Source: Aselliscus stoliczkanus (lineage: Eukaryota; Chordata; Mammalia; Chiroptera; Hipposideridae). From it: DNA of 64,000 nucleotides. Both the position numbers and the translations under genes were made by a program. Below, in pieces: positions 1 to 10,330 of this stretch. The stretch's first letter is position 1, and each line of letters starts with the position of its first letter. The notes below the pieces were generated by a model that saw nothing but the letters and a program-made list of their open reading frames with translations, made no database searches and was not told where the DNA came from. Location: assembly GCA_033961575.1 (NCBI GenBank), contig CM066727.1, positions 1,247,501 through 1,311,500 on the forward strand. The letters are read 5' to 3'.

Positions 1-830
1 AAACTAACTGGAAGTCATACTCTCACCCACAGCATTAGGTTTCTGTTGAAATTTTCCCAGTAACTGGAACTGGCCATTTCACAGGATGCTAAAATTTGTC
101 TCTGTAATAAATGTATTCCTTCCATATTTATCTGAGCCTTTTCTCCCTGAAAAATGCCAATATTAGGTCTGATGCACTTCCAGAAGCTGGACAAATGAGG
201 CAGCATGTTTTCTGTAATGGGCTTCCTCGTGAATGTCTATCTCCATTGCAACCTATGAAAAAAGAAGTGTTTCTTGTTGGTTACTCTGTATTTGGCAAAT
301 GACTTATTTTTCTTTAAACAGTTTTGCATTAATCAAAATGTCTTCCAGGTTCAGACAACATGAGACATAGCTACTTTTGTTTTTTGCAGCTCATCTTCAT
401 ATCCCTTTCACATCTGAAAACTGAACATTCGTTGTTCATAATGATGCCAAGGTGATGGATATGACACTGAAATTCTTACTGACAATTTACTACTTTAGAG
501 TATTTTCTTAGATCATTGCAATGAAAGGGTGATGGGCCTATATACAATTTTAATCCTCTGTATCCAAACATGAGACTTTATTGAATACTCATGTAAATTT
601 TGTAGGCATCGGGAATATATTCAAAGCAGTAATATGCCTTAGCTTTTAAAGCATGCACATCAGCTATAAATGAGACATGTACAGAGAAAAAAAAGTCACA
701 TTTAAAATGCTCCTGAATCAGTGAAGAAGAGAAAGAAAGACGTAAGGCAGCATGTTTCAGTCTTGGCTATAGAGCAGAACCTAAGGGCGCCGTGGGAGCA
801 TGGGGTCCAGGTGGCTGATGGGAAGTGCTG
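1..830. other. No recognised feature
   Basis: I see no repeat family, gene or splice-flanked open frame that I can name. The sequence is AT-rich and ordinary. The short open frames near 15-302 lack start context, length or recognisable domains. The L1 fragment that follows may begin as early as about 770. Confidence 0.5.
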
Positions 831-834
831 AGAA

Positions 835-1440
835 TAGGGGGACTCCTCATCCATTCATCCATCAGTGGACACTTAGGTTTTTGCAATAGTTCTGCTGTTG
901 TGAGGAATGCTGTAGTTAGCAAGGGGCTGCAAAGATCTCTGTAGAATAGTGTTTTCGTTTCATTCAGATCAACACCCAGAAGTGTGATTACTGGATCATA
1001 GGGTAGTTCTATTTTTAATTTTTTGAGGAACTTCCTTCCTGTTTTCCATAGTGTCTGCACCAATCTGCATTCCCACCAACAGTCACGAGGGTCCTTTTTT
1101 CTCCACATCCTCACCAACACTTGTTATCTCTTGTCTTTTTGGTGACAGCCATTCTAACAGGTGTGGGGTGACGTCTCAGTGGTTTTGATTTGCGCTTCCC
1201 TGGTGATTAGAGAAGTCGAGCATCTTAACACGTACCTTTTGGCTATTTGAATACCTTCTTTGGAAAAATGTCTATTTAGATCTTTGGCCTCCTTTTTAGT
1301 TGGATTATTTGTGGGTTTTGTTATTGAGTCTTTTGAGCCCCTTATGTATTTTGAATACTAGTTCAGTGGTTTGCAAATTCTTTTTCCCATGGCACAGACC
1401 ACCTTTTCATTGCTTCTTTTGCTGTGCAGAGGCTTTTTAG
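835..1440 (-). mobile_element. Old L1 LINE fragment (ORF2 3' end / 3' UTR)
   Basis: Read on the minus strand, 767-1120 encodes residues typical of the C-terminal end of L1 ORF2 protein (IELPYDPVITLLGV, then TELLQKPKCPLMDEW). Plus-strand wording such as 'cattcccaccaacagt' and 'ttctaacaggtg' is the reverse complement of the mammalian L1 3' part. The copy is broken by stops and small indels and ends near the L1-like 'gctgtgcagaggcttttta'. It is an old, immobile piece; the subfamily is not determined. Confidence 0.85.
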
Positions 1441-1556
1441 TTCGGTATATCAAGTCATTATGCTGTACACCTCAAAATTATTTTTTGCAGTTCCTTGAAC
1501 AACACCTTTCCTTTCAAGATCATTTTGTTATAACATTGATGAGGAAAAAAAAAAAT

Positions 1557-1835
1557 CAATTCCTGGCTGGGGCCCCCATCTGTGTGGCATTTACAAGTTC
1601 TCGCCATGTCTGCATGGGTTTTCTCTGGGGCCCCCTCCCGTGTCACAAAGACCTCTCCTTCGGTGAGCTGGTGCATCTAAGAAGTCGCCATCCGAGTGAG
1701 CGTGGGTGTGGGAGTGGGCGGTCCTGTGATGGGAGTGCGTCCTGTCCACGTGGGTCCTGCTTGTGCCGAGCTGCAGGGGGAGGCACCTGCTGCCCTGAAC
1801 TGGAATGAGCGGGTTGAAAAATAACGATCTTTCTT
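1557..1835 (+). mobile_element. Ancient retroposon relic with the vertebrate 'gggttttctcc...tcctgtcc' module
   Basis: In order I can match 'ggctggggcc', 'tctgtgtgg', 'gtctgcatgggttttctc', 'cacaaagac', 'gatgggagtgcgtcctgtcc' and 'ccctgaactggaat.agcgg'. This ordered string is the one I know from LINE/SINE 3' regions widespread in fish and also seen in tetrapods (I believe RTE- or L2-like). The match runs over about 275 bp at roughly two-thirds identity by eye. The homology looks real; the family name is uncertain. Confidence 0.5.
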
Positions 1836-3047
1836 GTTTGTATTAATCTTTCTTAAATGTAAGTATAGCTCCCATCTGATTTATTTCAATTTTTATTGAT
1901 TTAAATTTTTAAAATTTATATCAATGTTTTTTATTTATTTCAATGTTTCGTATTACAAGTGGGTCTTTATTTAGAAGTTTCGTGATGTTTTATGGCAGGG
2001 AATACGCCACAGGAACGTAATTCTCATAGCCTATGGTAAAATTAGTTCTGTCATGCATTGTTTTCCTTGAACTCGTAATTTCCAAGAACCTATTGATGAT
2101 CTTAAGCGAGGCCCCACTGCACTGTGTTATATGTTAATTAAATCTTAATACAACTGGGAAAGAGGGAGAGAGAGAGAGAGAATAGGATAATGAACCTGTC
2201 GAAGGGGGGCGTTCTCAGCCCCCACAGACAAAGCACTTGGCTGCAACGCTATGTTTCTATGTGACAACACAGTGTGCCTGCAAACACATCCTGGGGACTG
2301 TGGGCCGCGTCCGCACGTGGCCACGTGACGAGCCCTGTGTGTTCTGACAGGGCCCCGAGTGCCCCGGTGCCTTTGCAGGGTCCTACCAGAGGACAGAAGG
2401 GTTCTTTCTGTTCCAGAATATGGAATGACGACAAATATGCTGAATTAGGAACCTTTTGAAAACATTAGATCCCTATGCACTATTCAAATACGTTAGACCA
2501 ATTTATTAATGCAAATGTGTAAGACAGTGTAACTGCATTCTCAATGCCCTGACCTCTGTTTCCTGGTTGATTCTTGGTTTCCTGGTGGGAAACTCGGGTG
2601 CATTTTCATGCTTTTGTGGTTGGCTGCAGGACAACATTTTGTAGGACGTGCAGACTAGGCTGGAAGATGATGCCTCACACGGATGACTAGAAGGAACACT
2701 GTTCTTGGATGGGGTTTAAGTTGATTTGATTTGCTGAGTCAGCAATCAGTAGGGATTTACAGTGATGGAGATAGAAATGAGCCAGCCCAGCGCCCCCGTG
2801 CCTGTCCAGACTTCACGGGGGCACAGCTGACCTGCTTCCGTTCAGCATGGTCCGTGTGGTGGGGGAACCTGGGAGAAAGGGAGGGAGAGGTAGTGGAAAG
2901 CCAGGGGCTCTGCGTGGCGTGGGGACCAGGGGGTGCGCATCAGCACTGACCTGACGTCTGCCGCCTACTGTATCAGAAAAGTCATACTCAGAACTGACTT
3001 TGTATCCTTTCCCCTAAGACTGAGTGCAAGCGAAGGTGTCCACTTTG
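1836..3047. other. Mostly unassigned sequence; short (GA)n at 2158-2182
   Basis: I recognise only a short GA microsatellite at about 2158-2182. The frames 2249-2434, 2274-2459 and 2731-2949 overlap on both strands in GC-richer sequence and have no domain, so I do not call them genes. Confidence 0.5.
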
Positions 3048-3329
3048 ACCACTCCTGTTTACTTTGCAGCAGAAGTTCTGGCCAGTGTAATTCAGAATAA
3101 AACATAAATTAAATCGTATTGAAAGGAAGAAGTAAAACTCTATCTACAAATGACATGATTCTATATGGAGAAAGTCATATAGAATCTCAAAACAATACAT
3201 ACAATCATTTGAATGTATTTAGCAAGGCAGAAACTATAACATCAGCATACAGAAACAAATTGTATTCTTATACAGTATCCTAAAATGAACAACCTGAAAA
3301 CAAAATCAAAATAAAACAATATCACTACA
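3048..3329 (+). mobile_element. Old L1 LINE fragment (ORF2, after the reverse transcriptase)
   Basis: The order 'ggaagaagtaaaactctat', 'atgacatgattctatat', 'gtatttagcaaggcag' and 'acagaaacaaattgtattc' follows the L1 ORF2 segment just downstream of the catalytic reverse-transcriptase motif. It is frameshifted and truncated. A SINE is inserted at its right end. Confidence 0.75.
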
Positions 3330-3339
3330 ACAGTATTCG

Positions 3340-3518
3340 TTTTTTTTTTTTGTTTTGTTTTTTGTTTGCTTTGGTATTTTTTGTTTTAGCTGAGCCATCC
3401 TGCCACCTGTTGGCAGCTCAGCGGCTGCTCAGCTCGGGCTGGGCATCGAACTGCTGTTGCTCAGAGCTCAGCTCGCACTCTTGAGCGAGCTCTTAACCAA
3501 CTGAGCCACTCGGCCAGC
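3340..3518 (-). mobile_element. tRNA-derived SINE, medium form
   Basis: The minus-strand copy starts with the tRNA-like head 'gccgagtggctcagttgg', runs through 'gagctcgctcaagagtgcg' and stops after 'ggcaggatggctcagct' followed by an A-rich tail (plus strand: the T-run at 3340-3390). Flanking repeats 'acagtattcg' (3330-3339) and 'acagcattcg' (3519-3528) are the target-site duplication, one mismatch. It sits inside an L1 relic. The copy at 23033 has the same form and stop point. Confidence 0.9.
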
Positions 3519-3528
3519 ACAGCATTCG

Positions 3529-4661
3529 TTTTTAACAGCTTTTATTGAGGTGAGTTCATACACATACACACACACACACACAAAAAAAAAAAAAAAACCC
3601 AACAAAAAATGGCACACACATGTAATGTGTGCAATTTGATGAGTTTGGACATCCTATACCTGTGACACCATGTCCACAATCAAGGTAACAGATATATTCA
3701 ACCCGTCCCAGAGTTTCCCCGTGTCCCCTTTTCATAGGATCCTTATCATTAGATCTACTCCGTTAACAAATTTGTTAAGAATGTGACAATGCCCCTTCTT
3801 TTCTGTAGACAATGTGTGGAGAGCAGACTCAAACCTCTTCATCTTGCATAACGGAACCGGCGCATCCTCTGATAACAACCTGCCTTTCCCTCACCCCCAG
3901 CCCGGGCAGCCACTACTGTCATCTCTGCTTCTTTGGTTGGACTGTTTCAGACACCTCACATACACGCAGTCACGCAGTCCTTCTGTGACTGGCTTGTCTC
4001 ACCTAGCATAATTCCTTCAAGTTCTCCCACGCTGTGGTCATTAGCAGGGTTTCCTTCATGTTTAAGGGTGAATAATATCTACAGTATGTGTGTATCGCCT
4101 TTTCTGTGTCCATTTATCTGTCCACAAATGCTTGGGTTGTTTCCATGTCCTGGCTTTTGTCAATAGTGGTGCAATGGACACGGAAGTGAGGCATCTGTCT
4201 GAGATTCTGATTTCAAAGGCTTGGGACATATACCCAGAACTTGGAATGCTGGGTCATACGGTAGTTCTATTTTCACTTTTTTTGAGGAAACTCCATACTG
4301 TTTTTCATAGCTTTTTACAATCCTACCACGGTGTACAATGGTTCTAATTTCTGCACAACACTGCTGACACTTGTTATCTTTTGTGTTTTCAACAGTAGCC
4401 ATCCTAACAGTGTGGGATTATCTCATTGTGGTTTTGATTTGCATTTCCCCGATAATTAATGATGTTGAGCACCTTGTCATATACCCATTGGCTATTTATT
4501 TGTATGTCTTCTCTGAAGAAATGTGTGTTCAAGTCCTTGGACCAATTTTTAAATTGGGTTATTTGAGATTTATTTTGTTAAATTTTTTGTTTTGTTATGA
4601 ATTGTAAGAGTTTCTCATATATGTTGGAAATTAACCCCTTATCAGATACGTGGTTTGTAAA
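3529..4661 (-). mobile_element. Old L1 LINE 3' part
   Basis: Plus-strand text from 'cttttattgaggtgag' through 'gtgcaatttgatgagtttgg' and 'cactgctgacacttgttat' is the reverse complement of an old mammalian L1 3' UTR and ORF2 end. The minus-strand peptide at 4160-4402 contains KIELPYDPAFQVLGI, the eroded ORF2 C-terminal motif. A (CA)n run and A-run lie at about 3560-3597. Not functional. Confidence 0.8.
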
Positions 4662-4663
4662 TA

Positions 4664-4819
4664 CAGTAAAACATTGGATTGTGAGTAACATGGTTTACAA
4701 GTGTTCCACAAATCGAGCAAACATTTCTAATACATTTTAACATGGTAAACGAGTGATGTCTTGCAATACGAATAGTTTGTTTCCAGAATAAATTATGCTC
4801 GTAAACCGAGGTATCACTG
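4664..4819. mobile_element. Pogo/Tigger-like MITE, 156 bp
   Basis: Terminal inverted repeats are cagtaaaacattggattgtg on the left and, on the opposite strand, cagtgatacctcggtttacg on the right. Both ends abut TA (4662-4663 and 4820-4821), the target duplication of Tc1/mariner/pogo elements. There is no coding capacity. The TIR style resembles Tigger-type repeats of mammals; the exact family is not assigned. It lies between old L1 sequence and an LTR. Confidence 0.75.
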
Positions 4820-4844
4820 TATTCCCCATCCCATAGGTTGCCTT

Positions 4845-5186
4845 TGGCTATGGCATGAATGTTTGTGTCCCTCCCTGGGAAATTATATGTGAAATCCTAC
4901 CTCCAATGCTGACTATGTCACTGGGGGGGCCTTGGGAGGTGATTAGGGCATGAGGAGGGAGCCCTCATGGATGAGATCAGTGATCTGAAAGAGACCCATG
5001 GAGCTCCCAGGCCTTCCACCACTGAGGACGCAGAGACAAGTCTGAGACCAAGAGCAGCCCTCCCCCAACCACACTGGCACCTTTATAGCAGATGGCCAAT
5101 GTCCACACTGTGAGATGTGGGCTCTGGTTGTACACAAGCCACCCTGTCTGTGACATTTGTTACAGCTGTGCAAATGGACTTCAATG
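4845..5186 (+). mobile_element. Solo LTR, ERVL-MaLR (MST-like)
   Basis: Order of motifs: 'gcatgaatgtttgtgtcc', 'gtgaaatcctacctcca', 'ccttgggaggtgattaggg', 'gagggagccctcatgga', 'tgacatttgttacagctgtg'. This follows the MST/MaLR LTR as I know it, from 5' to 3'. No internal retroviral sequence flanks it, so it is a solo LTR. L1 sequence resumes directly after it, so it is probably an insertion into that L1. Confidence 0.8.
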
Positions 5187-5517
5187 CCCTTTTCTTTTGC
5201 CTGTTTTCTTTGCTGTACAGAAGTTTTAAATTTGATGTCATCCTTCTTGTCTATTTTTCCTTGTGTTGCCTATAATTTTAGTGTCATATCTAAGAAATAA
5301 TTATTAAGGCCAATGTCAGGGAATTTTTCCCCAGTGTTTTCAACTAAAAGTTTAATGTGTTTAGATCTTCTGTTTAAGTCTTTAATCCATTGTCTTGACT
5401 TTATCTACGGTGTAAGATAAGGGTCTTATTTCTTGCTTCACATGTTCATATCCAGTTTTCCTAACACCATTTGTTGAAGAGACTGTCCTTTCTCCATTGT
5501 GTGTTCTTGGCACGCTT

Positions 5518-5594
5518 GTCAAAGATTGGTCGACCATACGTGCATGGTTTTATTTTGTCAAAGATTAGCTGACCATACGCGCATGGTTTATTTC
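5518..5594 (+). repeat. Tandem duplication, 39-bp unit, two copies
   Basis: 'gtcaaagattggtcgaccat' starts at 5518 and its diverged copy 'gtcaaagattagctgaccat' starts at 5557; both end in 'gcatggttt'. The duplication is internal to the L1 relic and arose after or during its insertion. Confidence 0.85.
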
Positions 5595-5877
5595 TGGGAC
5601 TCCTATTCTCTTTCGTTAGTTTGTCTGTCTTTATGACAATCACACATTGTTTTACTTGAAGTTTTGTAATGTAATTTGAAATCAAGAAGTATGATGCTTT
5701 CAACTTTGTTTTTTATTCTCAAGAAAAGTGGGGTTATTCTGGTTCTTTTATTATTCCACATTAATTCTAGTATTATGTTTTATTCCCTTAAAAAATACCA
5801 TTGGGATTTTTATGGGCATAGAATTGAACCTGTAGATCATTTTGAATAATATGTATACTTTAAAATTATTAATTCTT

Positions 5878-6008
5878 AGTGGGGCCGGCCGAGTAGTGCG
5901 GTGGTTAAGTGCTGGCTTGGGAAGCCAGAGGCCCTGGTTCAGGTCCACGTATGAGGGCCAGTGACACTACCCTCAAAAAAATAAAATAAAATAAAATAAA
6001 ATAAAATA
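5878..6008 (+). mobile_element. tRNA-derived SINE, short form
   Basis: Head 'ggccggccgagtagtgcggt', internal palindrome 'gctggcttgggaagccag', B-box-like 'ggttcaggtcc', then 'gagggccagtgacactaccc' and an (AAAAT)n tail. Target-site duplication 'attaattctt' at 5868-5877 and 6009-6018, exact. It is inserted in the L1 relic in the opposite orientation. Confidence 0.93.
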
Positions 6009-7012
6009 ATTAATTCTTCCAGTCCATAAATACCAGATATCTTTCTGTTTATTGTGTATTCATTAACTTCTTTTATCTGTGTCTTGGAGTTTCTAGGGCA
6101 CAGATCTTTCACCACTTGGATATGTTTTTTCTTAAGTATTTTATTCTTTTTAATGCTATTGTAAATGGAATATTTCTCTTAATTTCTGTTTCAGATTGTT
6201 TGATATCATATATAAACAACTTTTGAATACATTGATTTCATATCCTGTAACTTTACTGAATCTGTTTATTAGTTCTACCACTTTCTTTATGAACTCTTTA
6301 GAGTTTCTATGTATAAGATCATTTTATCTACACACAGAGATAATTTACCCTTTTCTTTCTCATTTGGATTTCTTTAATATATTTGTTGATAATTTTTCTG
6401 GCTAGCACTTCCACAATGATGTTGAATAGGAGTGGAAAGTGGGCATCCATGCTTTAATCCTGAACTAGAAGAAAATAAATCAGCTTTTCACTATGGCACA
6501 GCTTTGCACTGTGGGCATAGCATGTGTGGCTTTTATGATGTTGAGGTATATTTTATACCTATTTGGTTGAATATTTTTATCATGAAAGAATATTAAATTT
6601 TGTTACATGCTTTTTCTGTATCTTTTAAGATGTTCATATAATTTTCATCCTTCTGTTGGCTAAGTGTTGGAGCACCTGTATTGATTTGCTGATGTCCAGC
6701 CTTCCTTGATCCAAGAGACAAATCTCACTTGATCATGATGTATGATCCTGTTACTGTGCTGTTGAATTTGATTTCCTAGTGTTTTGTGTTTTGCTGAGGA
6801 TTTTTGCATTGATTTTCATCAGGATCCTGATCTGTAATTTTCTCTCTCTCTTTTTTTTTTTTTTTTTGTAATTTTCATTCCTTGTAGTACTTTGGTACAA
6901 GTACCAAGGTAGAGCTGGCCTCATAAAATGCGTTTCCAACTGTTTCATCCTTTTCAATTTATTGGAATGATTGGAGAAGGATTGGTATTAATTATTCATT
7001 AAATATTTTGTA

Positions 7013-7285
7013 TCATTCACTAGTGAAGCCATATAGCTCTGGGAATTTCTTTGTATGGAGATTTTTAATTACTGATTCAATCTCTTTATTCATTATTGGT
7101 CTTTTCAGATTTCTGCATGATTCAGTCCTAGTAAGTTGTAGGTTTATAGATTTTATCCATTTTTTCCAGGTATCCAATCTGCTGGTATGTAATTCTTTAT
7201 AGTAGTCTCTTATGACTCTCTCTACTTCTGTGGCATAAGTTGCAATGTCTCTTCTATCATTTCTGATTTTATCAATTTGAGTCAT
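7013..7285 (-). pseudogene. L1 ORF2 fragment, start of the reverse-transcriptase domain
   Basis: A 90-residue open piece contains NLKRPIMNKEIESVIKNLHT followed by PELYGF, which lines up with the conserved L1 ORF2 stretch '(N)RPI...EIE.VI..LP..KSPGPDGF' at the entry to the reverse transcriptase. The key 'SPGPDGF' has decayed (FPELYGF). It is closed by stops on both sides. This is a remnant of the 5190-8480 element and not a gene. Confidence 0.8.
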
Positions 7286-7822
7286 CTCAATTAATCTTAG
7301 TCTAGTTAAAGTTTTGTCAACTTTATCTTTTCAAAAAACAACTCTTCTCATAAGAAAAGAACTTGACTATATGTGATGATGGATGATAACTAGACTTATT
7401 GTGGTGCTCATTTTGCAATATATACAAATATTAAATCATTACACCCAAAAGTAATAAATGTTATATGTCAATTGTATCTTAATTAAAAAACTCTTAAATT
7501 TATAGATATTTTCTATTGTTTATCTAGTCTCACTTTTATTTTTCTTCTGAATTCATTGTTATTTCTTTCCTTTTGCTAACTTTCTTGTTAGTGCATTCTT
7601 CTTTTTCTAGTTCTTAGTGGAATAAAGTTAGGCTGTTTATTTGAGATCTTCATTTTTTCTTAATGTAGGTGTTTATGGCTATGACCTGCCCTCTTAGTTC
7701 TGTTTCTGCTGCATCCCATAACTTCTGGTATGTTACATTACCTCTTTTTTTGTGTCAAGATGTTTTCTGATTTTTCTTCTGATTTTTTTCTTTGATCCAT
7801 TGTTTGTTCAGGAGTGTGTTGT

Positions 7823-8080
7823 TTACGTATTACCATATATTTGTGAATTTTCCGATTTTCCTCCTTTTCTTGCTCTCATTTTCATACCATTGTTTTTAGG
7901 AAAGATACTTGGTATAATTTCAGGCATCTTTAATTTGTTAAGACTTATCTTGTAGATGAACATGTGATCTATCCTGGAGAATGTTCCATGGACGCTTGAG
8001 GAAACTAAGTCTTTTCCTGCTGTTAGGTAGAATGTTCTGTTCATGTGTGTCAGGAATAGTTGGTGGATAGTATTGTTCAA
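7823..8080 (-). pseudogene. L1 ORF2 fragment, C-terminal part of the endonuclease domain
   Basis: The open piece reads HGTFSRIDHMFIYKISLNKL and later IIPSIFPKNNGMKM, matching the L1 endonuclease segment around the conserved 'GTFSRIDHILGHK..LNKF' and 'SDHNG' motifs. The catalytic SDH has become PKN, so activity would be lost even if translated. It belongs to the same dead L1. Confidence 0.82.
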
Positions 8081-8537
8081 GTCTACTGTTTCATTGTTGG
8101 CTTTCTTTCAGATGGTATGTCCATTGTTGAAAATGGATCATTGATGTGTCCTATTATTATTGTGTTATGGTCTATTTATCCCTTTATTTCTATTAATATT
8201 TGCTTATATATTTTGGTGTTATGATGTCAGCTGCCTATATATTTATAATTGTTATATCTTTCTGATGAATTGGCCCTTTTATAATTAATTATATGATGTC
8301 CTTTGTCCTCTTGACAGTTTTTGACTTAATATCGGTTTTGTCTATTATAAGCATATCTACTCCTTCTCTCTTTTGTTTACCATTTGCACAAAGTAGCTTT
8401 TCTATCACTTTCATCTATGGGTATCCTTAAATCTAAAGTGTGTCTTGTAGATATTACACCAAGTAAGTTATTCTAATGGTTATCCTAGTCATATGAGAAT
8501 ATGATCAACATCAATAAAATCATGAGCTACAACTATA

Positions 8538-9206
8538 TAAGATGTGATCAAACAATACAAAGAATGTTTAAATAAAAAAAATTTATTAAAGTAAAAGACA
8601 TATTGCCATGAATCTCTCTGAGAATACACCCTCTTGCTTTAAACACACTTATCCCATCATTCTTGCCACTTTCTGAAGCAGTTCTGGAAGTCCTCTTTCG
8701 TAAGTGTCTTTAGTTGCACTGCTGTGGCTGCCTCGATGTCCTGAATCATTTTGACTTTGGGGAAGAGCAGAATCACATGGTGCCAGATCCGGTGAATAAG
8801 GTGGATGAGGACACACTGCAATGTTTTTATTTGACAGAAATTGCCGTACCAGAAGCGATGTGTGACACGGAACATTGTCATGATGGAGGATGATTGATGG
8901 CACATTTTATTTTATTTATTTATTTTTTTTGAGGGCAGTGTCACTGGCCCTCATATGGGGGACCCGAACCGGGGCCGTTGGCTTCCGAAGCCAGCGCTTA
9001 ACCACGGCGCCACTTGGCCGGCCCAGATGGCACACTTTAAAACACACCTTCTCTCAACCGTAGCTCACACCCGACTGCACCAAACAAGTTGAAACTTGTC
9101 ACACGCTGTTACTAAGTTTCTACGCGCCGCTTCCCACATTGAAGATCCCTGCCTTTCCGTTGGATGGCACTCGGCAGGAGCATTCACCATGTTTTGTGAT
9201 CACAAC
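8538..9206 (-). mobile_element. Decayed, internally deleted mariner element (copy 1) with a SINE inside
   Basis: The left end 'gatgtgatcaaacaatacaa' and the right part 'catgttttgtgatcacaac' are inverted copies of one another, and TA precedes the left end (8536-8537). The minus strand carries a mariner transposase C-terminal region: HHDNVPCHTSLLVRQFLSNK, then HPPYSPDLAPCD, then KEDFQNCFRKWQE, spread over two frames. HDN and PDLAPCD are the second and third catalytic-aspartate regions of mariner transposases. Without the SINE it is only about 550 bp, so much of the transposase is missing. The right boundary is ambiguous because copy 2 starts there head-to-head. Confidence 0.75.
8910..9025 (-). 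mobile_element. tRNA-derived SINE, short form, inside mariner copy 1
   Basis: Reverse complement of the short SINE: T-rich tail at the left, 'gagggcagtgtcactggccc', 'aaccggggccgttggc', ending in 'ggccggccc' at the right. Target-site duplication 'gatggcaca.tttta' at 8896-8909 and 9026-9039, one mismatch. The insertion splits the transposase remnant. Confidence 0.92.
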
Positions 9207-9708
9207 AGAAAGGCTCCTTGTCACACATCGCTGCTGGTACAGCAATTTCTGTCAAATAAAAGCATTACGGGGGCCGGCCGAGTGGCGCGGTGGTTAAGCG
9301 CTGGCCTGGGAAGCCAGCGGCCCGGGTTCGGTCCCACATGTGAGGGCCAGTGACACTGCCCTCAAAAAAAAACAACAACAGAAAACAAACAAAAAAGCAT
9401 TACGGTGTGTCCTCATCCACCTTGTTCCCTGGATCTGGCACCGTGAGACTTCTGGCTCTTCCCCAAAGTCAAAATGACCATGAAAGGTAAACATTTTGAA
9501 TTGATTCAGGACATTGAGGGAGCCATGACAGCGCAGCTAGACATTCACAAAAGAGAACTTCCAGAACTGCTTCAGAAAGTGGCAAGAACAATGGGATAAG
9601 TGTGTTCAAAGAGAGGGGGAGTAATTTGAGGGGGATTAATGGCAATGTGTCTTTTACTGTAATATATTTTTTATTTAAACATTCACTGTATTTTGTGATC
9701 ACACCTTG
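9207..9708 (+). mobile_element. Decayed mariner element (copy 2), head-to-head with copy 1
   Basis: From about 9207 the plus strand repeats, in opposite orientation, the transposase end seen in copy 1: CHTSLLVQQFLSNK, a SINE insertion, 'ggtgtgtcctcatccacctt', 'cagaactgcttcagaaagtgg', ending in the terminal repeat 'ttttgtgatcacaccttg' with TA at 9709-9710. The 5' half is missing. The HDN region reads DHNRKAPCH, so it is altered. Two separate insertions or an inverted duplication could both explain the pair. Confidence 0.72.
9271..9392 (+). mobile_element. tRNA-derived SINE, short form, inside mariner copy 2
   Basis: Head 'ggccggccgagtggcgcggt', palindrome, B-box-like 'ggttcggtcccac', 'gagggccagtgacactgccc' and an A-rich tail. 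Target-site duplication 'aaaagcattacgg' at 9258-9270 and 9393-9405, exact 13 bp, which points to a fairly recent insertion. Confidence 0.95.
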
Positions 9709-9714
9709 TAAATT

Positions 9715-10330
9715 GGCTAGAATGGCTTTAATGCTAAAGATTGATAATACCAAGTGTTGGGAAGAGTGTTAGAAAGCTGGAAATCTCTTACAATTCTCAT
9801 TGGAATGTAAATTAGTAAAGCCATTTTGTAAAACATTTTGAAAGATTCTAAATAACAAAAAATATGCTTTCAATATGACCCAGAAATTTAGTCCTATGTA
9901 TGTATCCAAGAAAAATGAAAATGAATTTCTACAAAAAGACCAGCACCAAAATATCTTGAGAATTTATTCATAGACAGCAATAATGGAAATACTCTAAGTA
10001 TACATCAAGTGATGATTTGATCAACAAATTGTGACACATCAATACAATGGAATGTTCCTTAGAAGATGAATGAGTACTACTAGACGTGACAACATAGGTA
10101 GACCTCAAACACATAATACTAAGTAAAAGACAAATACTACATGTTTATGGCTCTATTTATAAGACATATCTAGAAAAGCAAAATGATAGAGACAGAAAGC
10201 AAGTAAGTCCATGTCCGGGGCTCAGGATGGAATTGGAATTGACTGCAAAGCATGAGCAGAAATGTCTTTGTGAGATGCAAACGCCTTGAACCAGATTGCC
10301 ACATGGTTGCACAAGTTACATGTTTTCTAA
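9715..10330 (+). mobile_element. Old L1 LINE 3' end
   Basis: Sequence such as 'ttctcattggaatgtaaa', 'atgacccagaaatttag', 'atacaatggaatgttcc' and 'atagagacagaaagcaag' runs in the order of an old L1 ORF2 3' end and 3' UTR, ending near 'gccacatggttgcacaag'. There are no intact frames. Confidence 0.75.

Larger units (their letters stand above)
5190..8480 (-). mobile_element. Long L1 LINE relic (ORF2 region, minus strand)
   Basis: About 3.3 kb of L1 read in reverse, from near the ORF2 3' part ('gctgtacagaagttttaa') back to the endonuclease region. Two better-preserved coding pieces are listed separately. Frameshifts and stops are many, so it is dead. A short SINE interrupts it at 5878-6008 and a 39-bp direct duplication lies at 5518-5594. 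Confidence 0.85.
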
